Shown here one piece after another: positions 1 through 8,185 of a stretch of DNA of 64,000 nucleotides. Source of the DNA: Streptomyces sp. RFCAC02 (GTDB lineage: Bacteria; Actinomycetota; Actinomycetes; Streptomycetales; Streptomycetaceae); NCBI RefSeq assembly GCF_004193175.1, contig NZ_SAUH01000001.1, forward strand, positions 1,467,501 through 1,531,500. Direction: 5' to 3'. The translations under genes and the position numbers were made by a program. The notes under the pieces were generated by a model, which ran no database searches, was not told the origin of the DNA, and saw only the letters and a program-made list of their open reading frames with translations. Positions within the stretch are counted from its first letter, which is position 1, and every line of letters begins with the position of its first letter.

Positions 1-27
1 ACGGCACCTCGTCGGCGGGTCGGCAAC

Positions 28-45
28 AGATTTTGAAACAAATCT
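28..45. promoter_or_regulatory. Palindrome AGATTT-N6-AAATCT, possible operator
   Basis: A perfect 6-bp inverted repeat in unusually AT-rich sequence at the left edge, upstream of the sulfo-sugar operon. Its position suggests an operator for a regulator, or for a divergent gene left of the window. This is seen directly; the role is inferred. Confidence 0.35.
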
Positions 46-123
46 AACAAACCCAGGAGCGGTTCACCGGACGGGCCTTGGGTGCGCCCGGTGCGTCAGC
101 GGGCTGTCCAGCAGGTCCGAGGT

Positions 124-181
124 TGTTCGTTACTTGACACGATGTTCCCAATAGCGCCAAAGTGTTGTCATCTAACGAACA
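124..181 (+). promoter_or_regulatory. Promoter flanked by TGTTCGTTA inverted repeats
   Basis: An exact TTGACA -35 box lies at 134-139, with a plausible -10 (CAAAGT, 158-163) 18 bp downstream. A perfect 9-bp inverted repeat brackets the promoter: TGTTCGTTA at 124-132, touching the -35, and TAACGAACA at 173-181, just after the predicted start point. This is the expected layout for a sugar-responsive repressor bound at two half sites. It drives the operon starting at 215. Confidence 0.55.
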
Positions 182-214
182 CATCCCGTCCTTTCCGGAA
201 CAGTGAGGTACCGC

Positions 215-1159
215 ATGTCCGGTCCTGAAGCCGCCGTCGTGTGCGTCGGGGTGGTGACCCTCGACGCGCTCGCCCTCGTCGACCGCCACCCGGGGCCGGA
301 CGAACGCGTCCTGGCCGACCGCGTGGCGATCACCGGCGGCGGCCCCGCCGCCACCGCGGCGGTGGTCCTGGCCAGGCAGGGCGTGCCCGTCGCGTTCGTC
401 GGCCGGGTCGGCACCGACGCCGAGGGCGCCCAGGCCCTCGACCTGCTGGCCGCCGAGGGCGTGGACGTCACGCACACCCTGCGCGACCCGGCGACGCCCA
501 CCCAGTCGTCCGTCGTCATCGCGGCCACCGGCAGCGCCACCCGGTCCATCGCCACACGCGCCGTCCCGCCGCTCCCCCCGCTCACCGGGGCGGCGGCCGA
601 CCTGGTCGCCGGCGCCGGCTGGGTGCACACCGACCACCTCGGCTTCGCGCCCGTCGCGGACCTCCTGGAGCGGCGCGCCGGCACGGACCGCAGGCCCCGC
701 GTCGCCCTGGACGCCGGGAACGACGTCGCAGGACTCGACGGGCGGCTCGGCCTGGTCGACCTGTACGTCCCCACCACCGCGTCGCTGACGGCCCGCTACG
801 GCACCACGCCCGACGCGGCCCCCGACACCGTCGCCGACTGCGCCGCCCGCGCGCTCGCCGAGGGCGCCGGCACCGTCGTCGCCACGCACGGCGCGGGCGG
901 CAGCGCCGCCTGGTGGCCCGGCGGCCACGCCACCGCGCCGGCCGCCACCGGCGTCGGCATCGTCTCCACCCTCGGCGCCGGCGACGTCTTCCACGGCGCG
1001 CTGCTCGCCGCCGTCTGCCGCGGCCTCGACTGGTCCGAGGCGCTGCGGCACGCCAACGCCACGGCGGCCCTCTCCTGCCGCGCCCTCGACGGCCGCAGCG
1101 CCATCCCCGGCACGGCCGAGCTGGACGCCTTCCTGACCGCCGCCGCACCGGCCGCCTGA
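215..1159 (+). CDS. yihV: PfkB-family kinase, probable 6-deoxy-6-sulfofructose kinase (YihV-like)
   Basis: A ribokinase/PfkB-family sugar kinase of 314 residues; the E. coli YihV is 298. It carries the family substrate motif GGGPAATAAV near residue 40 and the ATP/anion-hole motif GAGDVFHGAL near 255 with the catalytic Asp; both match E. coli YihV from memory. The expected reaction is ATP-dependent phosphorylation of sulfofructose to its 1-phosphate in the cytosol. ATG 215 is preferred over GTG 203 because GTGAGG sits about 6 bp upstream as a ribosome binding site. It is the first gene of an operon with a YihT-like aldolase 42 bp downstream. A tagatose- or fructose-type kinase is the alternative; context with genes at 1202 and 4753 favours the sulfo-sugar role. 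Confidence 0.78.
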   Translation: MSGPEAAVVCVGVVTLDALALVDRHPGPDERVLADRVAITGGGPAATAAVVLARQGVPVAFVGRVGTDAEGAQALDLLAAEGVDVTHTLRDPATPTQSSVVIAATGSATRSIATRAVPPLPPLTGAAADLVAGAGWVHTDHLGFAPVADLLERRAGTDRRPRVALDAGNDVAGLDGRLGLVDLYVPTTASLTARYGTTPDAAPDTVADCAARALAEGAGTVVATHGAGGSAAWWPGGHATAPAATGVGIVSTLGAGDVFHGALLAAVCRGLDWSEALRHANATAALSCRALDGRSAIPGTAELDAFLTAAAPAA

Positions 1160-1201
1160 CCCGCACCCCGCCCACCCGCTCCACGAGGAGAACGAGAACC
1201 C

Positions 1202-2092
1202 ATGACCGCAACGACCGACCGGGCCGCCGCCACCCTCGCCGACATCGCCCGCCCCTCCGGCGGCTTCGCGATGCTGGCGGTGGACCAGCGCGAGGCGATG
1301 CGCCTGATGTTCGCGGGCGTCACCGGCGCCCCGGTGTCCGACCAGGTCCTCACCGACTTCAAGGTGAAGGCCACCGAGGTGCTGTCCCCGTACGCGTCCG
1401 GCGTCCTCGTCGACCGGCAGTTCAGCTACGACGCGGTGCTCGACGCGAAGGCCGTGCACCCGGACTGCGGCCTCATCGTCGCCGCCGACGAGTTCCTGCC
1501 CGGCAACGGCATCCCGGTGGACGCCGTCGCGATCGACGACGCCGTGGACCCGGCCGAGGCCAGGGCGCGCGGCGCCGTCGCCCTCAAGCTGCTGGTGCTG
1601 TGGCGGCAGGACGAGGACCCGGCCGGGCGCCGCGCCATGGTCGCCGAGTTCACCGCCCGCTGCCGCGCGGCCGGCCTCGTCAGCATCATCGAGCCCGTGG
1701 TGCGCCCGCCCCGGCGCGGCTGGGCCTTCGACCGCGAGGCCGCGATCGTGGCGGCCGCGAAGGAACTGGGCGACAGCGGCGCGGACCTGTACAAGGGCGA
1801 GATGCCGTACGGCGGCGACGCCGACGACGCCACCCTGCTGTCCGCCTGCCGCGCCATCGACGACGCCGTCGTCATGCCGTGGGTGATCCTTTCCTCCGGT
1901 GTGCACGCCGACCGGTTCGGCAACGCGGTCCGCGTCGCCTGCCGCGCCGGCGCCTCCGGCTTCCTGGCCGGGCGCGCCGTGTGGCAGTCCGTCATCGGCG
2001 CCCGCGACACGGAGACCGTGCTGCGTGACGTGTCCGTGCCGCGCCTGCGCCGGCTGGGCGAGATCGTCGACGAGGCGGTCGCCGCCCGCTGA
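1202..2092 (+). CDS. yihT: Sulfofructose-1-phosphate aldolase (YihT-like, class I)
   Basis: A 296-residue class I aldolase that would split 6-deoxy-6-sulfofructose-1-phosphate into dihydroxyacetone phosphate and sulfolactaldehyde. Several blocks are near-identical to my recollection of E. coli Yih[17 protein letters not shown] near residue 19, [15 protein letters not shown] near 93, [12 protein letters not shown] near 161, and GFLAGRAVW near the C terminus. The Schiff-base lysine is Lys198 in the block [10 protein letters not shown]. Spacing to the kinase is short and a GAGGAG ribosome site precedes the ATG. LacD-type tagatose-bisphosphate aldolases share the fold but not these blocks as closely. 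Strong evidence for a sulfo-EMP branch in an actinomycete. Confidence 0.85.
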   Translation: MTATTDRAAATLADIARPSGGFAMLAVDQREAMRLMFAGVTGAPVSDQVLTDFKVKATEVLSPYASGVLVDRQFSYDAVLDAKAVHPDCGLIVAADEFLPGNGIPVDAVAIDDAVDPAEARARGAVALKLLVLWRQDEDPAGRRAMVAEFTARCRAAGLVSIIEPVVRPPRRGWAFDREAAIVAAAKELGDSGADLYKGEMPYGGDADDATLLSACRAIDDAVVMPWVILSSGVHADRFGNAVRVACRAGASGFLAGRAVWQSVIGARDTETVLRDVSVPRLRRLGEIVDEAVAAR

Positions 2093-2102
2093 CCCGCAGC
2101 GT

Positions 2103-2138
2103 CCGGGGCCGGGACGCCCCGACCCGTCCCGGCCCCGG
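2103..2138 (+). terminator. 14-bp GC hairpin between operon genes
   Basis: Perfect 14-bp inverted repeat (2103-2116 with 2125-2138), 8-nt loop, no T-run. It starts 10 bp after the aldolase stop and ends 34 bp before the next gene, so it may act as an intra-operon partial terminator or an mRNA-stabilising structure. Confidence 0.5.
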
Positions 2139-2172
2139 CCATCCACCCCCCTCACCCGGAGAGACGCGCACC

Positions 2173-3183
2173 ATGACCACCGTTTCCCGCATCGTCTTCA
2201 CCGCCCCCGGCGAGGTCGCGACCGAGACCGCCGACGAGCCGGACGCGCCGCTCGGCCCGGGCCAGGTCCGGATCGCCCCCCAGTACCTCGGCATCTGCGG
2301 CAGCGACCTGCACGTGCTGCACGGCGGGCACCCGTTCGCCAAGCCGCCGCTCGTGCCGGGTCACGAGCTGTCGGCGGTCGTCACCGGGACCGCGCCCGAC
2401 GTCACGGGCGTGGCCGTCGGCGACCGCGCCGTCATCGACCCGATCATGGCCTGCGGCACGTGCCGCGCCTGCCGCGCGGGTCGGCCGAACCTGTGCGAAC
2501 CGCCGCAGGTCGCGGGCTTCCGCGCGCCCGGTTTCGGCCGCACCACGCACGTCGTGCCCGCCGCGAACGTCCATGTCGCGCCGGCGTCCCTGCCCCTGGA
2601 CGAGCTGGCGTTCGCCGAGCCGGTCGCCTGCGCGGTGCACTGCCTGAGCCGTATCCCCGACCCGGCGGACCGCGAGGACCTGCTCGTGATCGGCGCGGGG
2701 ACCATCGGCCTCACGATCGTCCAGGCGCTGCGCGTCAGCGGCGTCGGGCGGCTGACCGTGCAGGAGCCGGATCCGGCGAAGCGCGCGCTCGCGCTGCGGT
2801 TCGGCGCGGACGCGGCCGTGGCGCCGGGCGAGCTGCCCGAGGGCGCGTCGTTCACCGGTGTCATCGACGTCGTCGCGGCGCCGGTGACGCTCCGGGAGGC
2901 GACCACCCGCGTCCTGCCGGGCGGCCCCGTCGTCGTGATGGGTGTCCCCGACGGGCCGCGCGAGATCCCGCTGCCGTCGATGCAGCGCTTCGAGCGCGAC
3001 CTGCTGGGCTCGGGGATGTACGTCCCCGGCGACTTCGACACCGCGATCGGCTGGCTGGCCGGCGGACGGTTCGACACGACCGGCCTCATCACCGACACGT
3101 ACGCCCTGCCGGACGCCCCCGCCGCCTACCGGCGGGCCGCCGAGCCGGACTCGATCAAGGTCCTGCTGCGGCTCGCGGACTGA
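2173..3183 (+). CDS. Zinc-dependent medium-chain dehydrogenase (sorbitol/threonine dehydrogenase type)
   Basis: A 336-residue NAD(P)-dependent alcohol dehydrogenase. Visible zinc ligands are Cys42 (GICGSD) and His64/Glu65 (GHE) for catalytic zinc, and Cys94, Cys97, Cys100 and Cys108 in the classical structural-zinc spacing. The nucleotide-binding motif GAGTIG is near residue 176. GGAGAG precedes the ATG by about 9 bp. It lies inside the sulfo-EMP-like operon, where E. coli has no such gene, so it may oxidise or reduce a sulfo-sugar, a sulfo-polyol or a related sugar alcohol. That substrate is inference from context only. Confidence 0.8.
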   Translation: MTTVSRIVFTAPGEVATETADEPDAPLGPGQVRIAPQYLGICGSDLHVLHGGHPFAKPPLVPGHELSAVVTGTAPDVTGVAVGDRAVIDPIMACGTCRACRAGRPNLCEPPQVAGFRAPGFGRTTHVVPAANVHVAPASLPLDELAFAEPVACAVHCLSRIPDPADREDLLVIGAGTIGLTIVQALRVSGVGRLTVQEPDPAKRALALRFGADAAVAPGELPEGASFTGVIDVVAAPVTLREATTRVLPGGPVVVMGVPDGPREIPLPSMQRFERDLLGSGMYVPGDFDTAIGWLAGGRFDTTGLITDTYALPDAPAAYRRAAEPDSIKVLLRLAD

Positions 3184-3247
3184 CCGCCCGCCGCCACGCA
3201 GGACACCGCACGTCCCACCCCCCGCCCGCACGCACCGTGGAACGCAC

Positions 3248-4684
3248 ATGAGCAGCTCTATACCGGCGGTCATCCGCCGCCCGCAGGACGTCGTCGACCT
3301 CGTCAACACCCACCCCGCCCGCCGCGGCGGCGCCGGCATCGCGCTCATCGCGCTCGGCGGAGTCCTGATCGACGCCTACCAGGCCGCGATGATCGGCTTC
3401 GGGAACTCCTACATCGCCGACGAGTACGGCATCAGCTCGGGCGCCGCCGCGGCCGTCAACGCCACCGTGCTCGTCGCCGCCCTCGCCGGCGGGCTGCTGG
3501 CCAGGCCCCTCATCGAGCGGCTCGGGCAGCGCCGCTCGTTCCTGCTGGGCATGGGCCTGTGCGCGATCGCGGCGGCGGCCGTGGCGTTCGCGCCGAACAT
3601 CTGGTTCGTCCTCGCCTGCCGCGTCGTGATGGGCGTCGGCCTCGGCATCGACTTCCCGCTCGCCACCTCGGCGGTGGTGGAGCTGTCGGGCTCGAAGAGC
3701 TCGTCGTCGGGACGCTCGGTGAACCTGTGGCAGATGGGCTGGTACATCTCCACCACCGTCGTCTACCTCGTCCTGCTGCCGCTGCACCAGGCCACCTCCG
3801 TCGAGTCCGACCTGTGGCGGTACGGCATCCTCGTCGGCGCCGCCCTGTCCCTGCTGGTGATGGTGCTGCGGTACGTGTTCATCGGCGAGTCCGCGCTGTG
3901 GGCCGCCCGGCGGCAGCGGTGGGACGAGACCGTGCGCATCCTGCGGGAGCGGTACGGCGTGTCGGCCGTCGTCGCGGACGACGCGGTGGGCTCGGCGCCC
4001 GGCTCGGAGAGCCCGAAGGTGCGCGGCGCGTACCGCGTCATGTTCGGCCCGGCGTACCGGCGCCGCACCATCCTCGGCTGTGTCGTCGCGACGATGCAGG
4101 CGTGGCAGTACAACGCGGTCGGCATCTACCTGCCGGTCACGCTCGGCGGCGTCCTGTCCGGCGGGCTCAGCGGGAGCCTCGGCGGCTCGGCGCTGGTCAA
4201 CGCGGCGTTCGGCATCACCGGCGGCCTGCTCGGCTCCCTGTGGGTGCAGCGCCGCGGCGCGCGGACCCTGTCGATGGCCGGTTTCGCCGTCGTCGCCGTC
4301 TGCCTGCTGGCCCTGGGCGGCCTCGGCTCGAACGCCCCGTGGCTGGCGCTGCTCCTGCTCGGCCTGATCATCTTCGGGCACGCGGCGGGCCCCGGCGGCC
4401 TCGGCATGACGATCGCCACGCTGTCCTACCCGCCGAGCATCCGGCCCGCCGGTGTCGGCTTCGCCCGCGCGATCATGCGGACGGGCTCGATCGCCGGCCT
4501 GGTCCTGTGGCCGATGCTGTGGGACAACCTGGGCACGGACGCGTTCTTCTGGCTCTCGATCGTCCCGGCACTCGGGCTGCTGACCTGCCTCCTCATCCGC
4601 TGGGAGCCGATCGGCAAGCCGGTCGACGACGAGGACGCCGAGGTCCTGAAGCGCATCACGGTGGTGTCCGCCGGCAGGGCATGA
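3248..4684 (+). CDS. MFS transporter, sugar-porter-like
   Basis: A 478-residue major facilitator protein with about 12 hydrophobic segments and a long charged central loop (roughly residues 215-265). The N-terminal half has ALGGVLIDAYQAAMIGFG in helix 1 and the inter-helix motif ERLGQRRSF typical of the sugar-porter/SV2-like branch. The ATG at 3248 has only a weak upstream ribosome site; coupling to the gene ending at 3183 is likely. In this operon it would plausibly import sulfoquinovose (or its glycoside) or export dihydroxypropanesulfonate. E. coli uses the unrelated GPH-type YihO for import, so the assignment is by neighbourhood only. Confidence 0.75.
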   Translation: MSSSIPAVIRRPQDVVDLVNTHPARRGGAGIALIALGGVLIDAYQAAMIGFGNSYIADEYGISSGAAAAVNATVLVAALAGGLLARPLIERLGQRRSFLLGMGLCAIAAAAVAFAPNIWFVLACRVVMGVGLGIDFPLATSAVVELSGSKSSSSGRSVNLWQMGWYISTTVVYLVLLPLHQATSVESDLWRYGILVGAALSLLVMVLRYVFIGESALWAARRQRWDETVRILRERYGVSAVVADDAVGSAPGSESPKVRGAYRVMFGPAYRRRTILGCVVATMQAWQYNAVGIYLPVTLGGVLSGGLSGSLGGSALVNAAFGITGGLLGSLWVQRRGARTLSMAGFAVVAVCLLALGGLGSNAPWLALLLLGLIIFGHAAGPGGLGMTIATLSYPPSIRPAGVGFARAIMRTGSIAGLVLWPMLWDNLGTDAFFWLSIVPALGLLTCLLIRWEPIGKPVDDEDAEVLKRITVVSAGRA

Positions 4685-4752
4685 CCCGCCCGTTTCGTCG
4701 CGCGAGCGAACCCTTTTACCCTTTACCCACCTCTGCCCCCAGGAGTACTCCC

Positions 4753-5658
4753 ATGTCCCAGTCCTCTCAAGACGGTCCGGTCGTCGGCTTCGTCGGCGCG
4801 GGCGCCATGGGCGGCGCGGTCTGCCGCCGTCTCGCGTCCGGCGGCTTCCGGGTCCGTGTCTTCGACCTGTCGGAAGCGGCCGTGGCGGCCTGCGTCGCCG
4901 CGGGCGCCGAGGCCGCGGGCGATGCGGCGGACGCCGTACGGGGCGCGGACGTCGTCTTCACGTCCCTGCCGACGCCCGAGCTGGTGTCCGGCTTCTGGGA
5001 CGAGAACCTGCCGCACCTCGCCGCCGGCGCCGTGGCCGTCGACCTGTCCACGATCGACCCGGTCACCTCGCGCGCCATCGCGGACCGCGTGACCGCCCAC
5101 GGCGCGGCGTTCGTCGCCTGCACCCTCGGCCGCACCCCCGCGCACGCGGAGCAGGGCGACGTCCCGGCCTTCGTCGGCGGTGACGCGGCGGCCGTGGAGC
5201 GGGTGCGCCCGCTGCTCGAGCGGCTCGCCTCCAGCACGCACGACCTGGGCGGCGTCGAGGGCGCGACCACCTTCAAGCTGGTCTCGAACCTCATCGGCAT
5301 GACCAACCTCGCCGTCCTCGCCGAGGGGTACGTGCTGGCGCGCCGCGCCGGCATCGCGCCGGACGCGTTCGCCGCCGCGCTGCGGGAGACGGGCGCCGGG
5401 TCGTTCCAGAGCGAGACCCGCCTGCCCTGGATCATGGCGGACGACCTGGCGTCCCGGTTCTCCGTGGACCTGGCCGCCAAGGATGTGCGGCTCGCGGTCG
5501 AGGCCGCCGCCCGCTGGTCGGTGCCGACGCCGGTCGCCGCCGCCGGCCTGTCCTCGCTGGTGGCGGCGAGCGCCGCCGGGCACGGCCGGCAGGACGCCGC
5601 CGCCGTCGTCGAGGTCTGCGACCCGCGCCGCACCGCGCGCGGCCCCGTCGCGGACTGA
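4753..5658 (+). CDS. yihU: 3-hydroxyisobutyrate dehydrogenase family, probable sulfolactaldehyde reductase (YihU-like)
   Basis: A 301-residue beta-hydroxyacid dehydrogenase; E. coli YihU is 298. The N-terminal Rossmann motif is GFVGAGAMGG. Where ordinary members have a GG-type substrate loop, this protein has GRTPAHA near residue 126, matching the GRTSANA loop that binds the sulfonate in YihU. The catalytic lysine is Lys175 (FKLVSN) and a second conserved lysine is Lys243 (DLAAKD). It should reduce sulfolactaldehyde to 2,3-dihydroxypropanesulfonate with NADH. AGGAG lies 7 bp before the ATG. With the kinase and aldolase it completes the sulfo-EMP core. Confidence 0.8.
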   Translation: MSQSSQDGPVVGFVGAGAMGGAVCRRLASGGFRVRVFDLSEAAVAACVAAGAEAAGDAADAVRGADVVFTSLPTPELVSGFWDENLPHLAAGAVAVDLSTIDPVTSRAIADRVTAHGAAFVACTLGRTPAHAEQGDVPAFVGGDAAAVERVRPLLERLASSTHDLGGVEGATTFKLVSNLIGMTNLAVLAEGYVLARRAGIAPDAFAAALRETGAGSFQSETRLPWIMADDLASRFSVDLAAKDVRLAVEAAARWSVPTPVAAAGLSSLVAASAAGHGRQDAAAVVEVCDPRRTARGPVAD

Positions 5659-5752
5659 CACCCGGGCGCGCGGGGGCGGCGGTTGTGACGGCACCGCCCC
5701 CGCGCCTTCCTCCTTCGCGACACCGCACAACCTCACGGACGAGGGGTACTCC

Positions 5753-7144
5753 ATGGGTCGAGGCAACGGCGCCCGCCCGGACCGCGCGCACGGCGGCGGG
5801 ATGCGGACGGTCGTCCTCGGCAGTTTCGCCGGGGCGCTGCTGGAGTGGTACGACTTCTTCATCTACGGGACGGCGTCCGCGCTGGTGTTCGGTGACCTGT
5901 TCTTCCCCGGCGCCGACCCGGCCGTCGGCACCATCGCGTCGTTCGCGACGTTCAGCGTCGGGTTCTTCGCCCGGCCGCTCGGCGGCATCGTCTTCGGGCA
6001 CCTCGGGGACCGCCGCGGCCGCAAGGCGGCCCTGGTGTGGACCCTGGTGATGGTCGGCGGCGCCACGTTCCTCATCGGGCTGCTGCCGACGTACGGGCAG
6101 GCGGGCGTGTGGGCGCCGGTCCTGCTGACGCTGCTGCGCCTCGTGCAGGGCTTCGGGCTCGGCGGCGAGTACGGCGGCGCGGCGCTGCTGACGATCGAGA
6201 GCGCCCCTGCGGCGCGCCGCGGGTTCTTCGGGAGCCTGCCGCAGACGGCGGCGTCCGCCGGGATCATGCTGGGGACGGGCGTGTTCAGCCTGTGCCGGTG
6301 GCTCCTGGACGACGAGCAGTTCACGGCCTGGGGGTGGCGCGTCCCGTTCCTGGTCAGCGCGCTGATGCTGGGCGTCGGCATGTTCGTGCGGCTGCGGACC
6401 GAGGAGTCGGGGGACTTCCGGCGGGAGCGGGCCACCGCCCCGGCGGCGACGGCGGCGCGGCCGCCGCTGGCCGAGCTGCTGTCGTCGCACCGCCGGAATC
6501 TGCTGCTCGCCCTCGGCGCCCGGCTCGCCGAGACGGTGTCGTCCAATGTGGTCAACGCGTTCGCCGTCTCGTACGTGGGGACGCAGCTCGCCCTCGACGA
6601 CGCGGTGCCCCTGAACGGCATGCTCGTGGCGTCGGCCGTCGGCCTGCTGGTCTGTCCCCTGGCGGGCCGGCTGTCGGACCGGCTGGGGCAGCGGCGCCTG
6701 TACCTGTGGGGGGCCGCGTTCGCCGCCGTGTTCGCGTTCCCCTTCTTCCTGCTGCTCGACACGCGGAACACGCTGGTGATCTGCCTGGCCCTGATCCTCG
6801 GCTACAACCTGGGGCCGACCGTCATGTTCGCGGTGCAGCCGACGCTGTTCACGCGGATGTTCGGCACCGGTGTGCGGTACACGGGCCTGTCGGTGGCGTA
6901 CCAGGTCTCGGCGATCCTGGGCGGCCTGACGCCGCTGATCGCCGGGTCGCTGCTGACGCTGGGCGGCGGCCGCCCGTGGCTGGTGGCGGGCTTCATGGCG
7001 GGGATCGCCGTGCTGTCGTGGGTGTGCGTGCGGCTCATCCGGCACCCGGCGGCGGTCCCCGGCGTCCCGGCCGTCCCCGGCGGCCGGGACGCGGTGCGCG
7101 GCCCGGGCACGCCGACGGCCACCGGTCCGGCCGCGCGGGGCTGA
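5753..7144 (+). CDS. MFS transporter, metabolite:H+ symporter (MHS) family
   Basis: A 463-residue proton-coupled symporter of the ShiA/ProP/KgtP group. Diagnostic blocks are GALLEWYDFFIYGTAS near the N terminus, FFARPLGGIVFGHLGDR around residue 75, and RLVQGFGLGGEYGGA around residue 130. GAGGGG lies 7 bp upstream of the ATG. It follows the sulfolactaldehyde reductase gene at 95 bp spacing and is probably the last gene of the operon. An organic-anion substrate (dihydroxypropanesulfonate, sulfolactate, or an uptake substrate) fits the family, but the direction of transport cannot be read from sequence. Confidence 0.82.
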   Translation: MGRGNGARPDRAHGGGMRTVVLGSFAGALLEWYDFFIYGTASALVFGDLFFPGADPAVGTIASFATFSVGFFARPLGGIVFGHLGDRRGRKAALVWTLVMVGGATFLIGLLPTYGQAGVWAPVLLTLLRLVQGFGLGGEYGGAALLTIESAPAARRGFFGSLPQTAASAGIMLGTGVFSLCRWLLDDEQFTAWGWRVPFLVSALMLGVGMFVRLRTEESGDFRRERATAPAATAARPPLAELLSSHRRNLLLALGARLAETVSSNVVNAFAVSYVGTQLALDDAVPLNGMLVASAVGLLVCPLAGRLSDRLGQRRLYLWGAAFAAVFAFPFFLLLDTRNTLVICLALILGYNLGPTVMFAVQPTLFTRMFGTGVRYTGLSVAYQVSAILGGLTPLIAGSLLTLGGGRPWLVAGFMAGIAVLSWVCVRLIRHPAAVPGVPAVPGGRDAVRGPGTPTATGPAARG

Positions 7145-7184
7145 GCGGCGGGCGGTGGCCGCGCCAAGACCCGCCGGGCGGCCC

Positions 7185-8117
7185 CTAGGGGCAGCGCACG
7201 ACCTGGCCGGCCCAGGACAGGCCGCCGCCGAACGCGAACAGCAGCACGGGCGCGCCGGAGCGGATCTCGCGCCGCTCCACCAGCTTGGCCAGGGCCAGCG
7301 GCACGGATGCGGCCGAGGTGTTGCCGGAGTCCACGACGTCCGTCGCGACGACGGCCCGCGGCGCGTCGAGCCGGCGGACGAGGGATTCGACGATGCGCAG
7401 GTTCGCCTGGTGGGTGACGATCCCCTCCAGGTCGGCGACCGCGACGCCCGCCCGTTCGCACGCCTCGCGGGCCAGCGGGGCGAGCGCGGTGGTGGCCCAG
7501 CGGAAGACGGCCTGGCCCTGCTGCGAGAACGTGGGGTGCCAGTCGTCGTTCAGCAGGACGGTGTCGCCGCGCGTGGGGTCGGAGCCCCAGACGACCGGCC
7601 CGATGCCGTCCTCGTCGCCGGGGCCGACGACGGCGGCGCCCGCGCCGTCGCCGAGCAGGATGCAGGTGGAGCGGTCGGTCCAGTCCACGACGTCCGACAT
7701 CTTCTCGGCGCCGATGACCAGGGCGTTGCGGGCGGCCCCGGCGCGCACGGAGTGGTCGACGGTGGCGAGCGCGGTCGTGAAGCCGGCGCAGCCGTTGTTG
7801 AGGTCGAAGCAGACGGCGGACGGGATGCCGAGGCGGCCGGCGACCTGGGCGGCGATGGACGGCACCCGTTCCATGGCGCTGCAGGTGGCGACGGTCACCT
7901 GCCCGATGTCGGCCGGGTCGAGCCCGGAGGCGGCCAGGGCCTTGCCCGCGGCCTCGGCCGCGAGGTCCGTGACCGTCTCCTCGCGGGCTATGCGGCGGGT
8001 GGCGATGCCCGTGCGCTGGCGGATCCAGGCGTCGTTGGTCTCGACCATGCCGGCGAGGTCGTCGTTGGTCAGGACGTGCTCGGGCTGGTAGTGGCCCATG
8101 GCGATGATGCGCGTCAT
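7185..8117 (-). CDS. 3-oxoacyl-ACP synthase III (FabH) family protein
   Basis: A 310-residue thiolase-fold condensing enzyme of the KAS III family with the full catalytic triad: Cys110 (NNGCAGF), His236 (THQAN) and Asn266 (DSGNTS). It would join an acyl-CoA starter to malonyl-ACP, or act as a related acyltransferase. It is outside any fab operon and divergent from a TetR gene, so a specialised rather than housekeeping role is likely. Start chosen at 8117 because a TATATT -10 box lies 7 bp upstream and no ribosome site exists, which indicates a leaderless transcript. The longer in-frame start at 8153 would run through the operator. Confidence 0.82.
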   Translation of the reverse strand: MTRIIAMGHYQPEHVLTNDDLAGMVETNDAWIRQRTGIATRRIAREETVTDLAAEAAGKALAASGLDPADIGQVTVATCSAMERVPSIAAQVAGRLGIPSAVCFDLNNGCAGFTTALATVDHSVRAGAARNALVIGAEKMSDVVDWTDRSTCILLGDGAGAAVVGPGDEDGIGPVVWGSDPTRGDTVLLNDDWHPTFSQQGQAVFRWATTALAPLAREACERAGVAVADLEGIVTHQANLRIVESLVRRLDAPRAVVATDVVDSGNTSAASVPLALAKLVERREIRSGAPVLLFAFGGGLSWAGQVVRCP

Positions 8118-8124
8118 GCGGGCC

Positions 8125-8145
8125 AATATAGCGACCGAACGGTCG
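8125..8145 (-). promoter_or_regulatory. Leaderless promoter with TetR-type palindrome
   Basis: On the minus strand TATATT (8125-8130) sits about 7 bp before the synthase ATG. Immediately upstream is the palindrome CGACCG-AA-CGGTCG (8132-8145), typical of a TetR-family operator. It lies in the intergenic region shared with the TetR gene at 8186, so repression of both genes is likely. Confidence 0.6.
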
Positions 8146-8185
8146 GACGCCATACCGTTCCGCTCCGTGGGCAGTCGTCCGTATC

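Noticed and set aside
1202..2092. LacD/tagatose-bisphosphate aldolase call
   Set aside because: The blocks [16 protein letters not shown] and [15 protein letters not shown] match YihT more closely than LacD, and the operon has a YihU-like reductase.
44..2155. A 703-residue minus-strand ORF
   Set aside because: It mirrors the YihV- and YihT-like genes, is made of Gly/Ala/Arg/His-rich text with no domain, and is typical of third-position GC shadows. Other long minus or plus shadows (for example 2152-3348, 17554-20757, 59386-61608) were dropped for the same reason.
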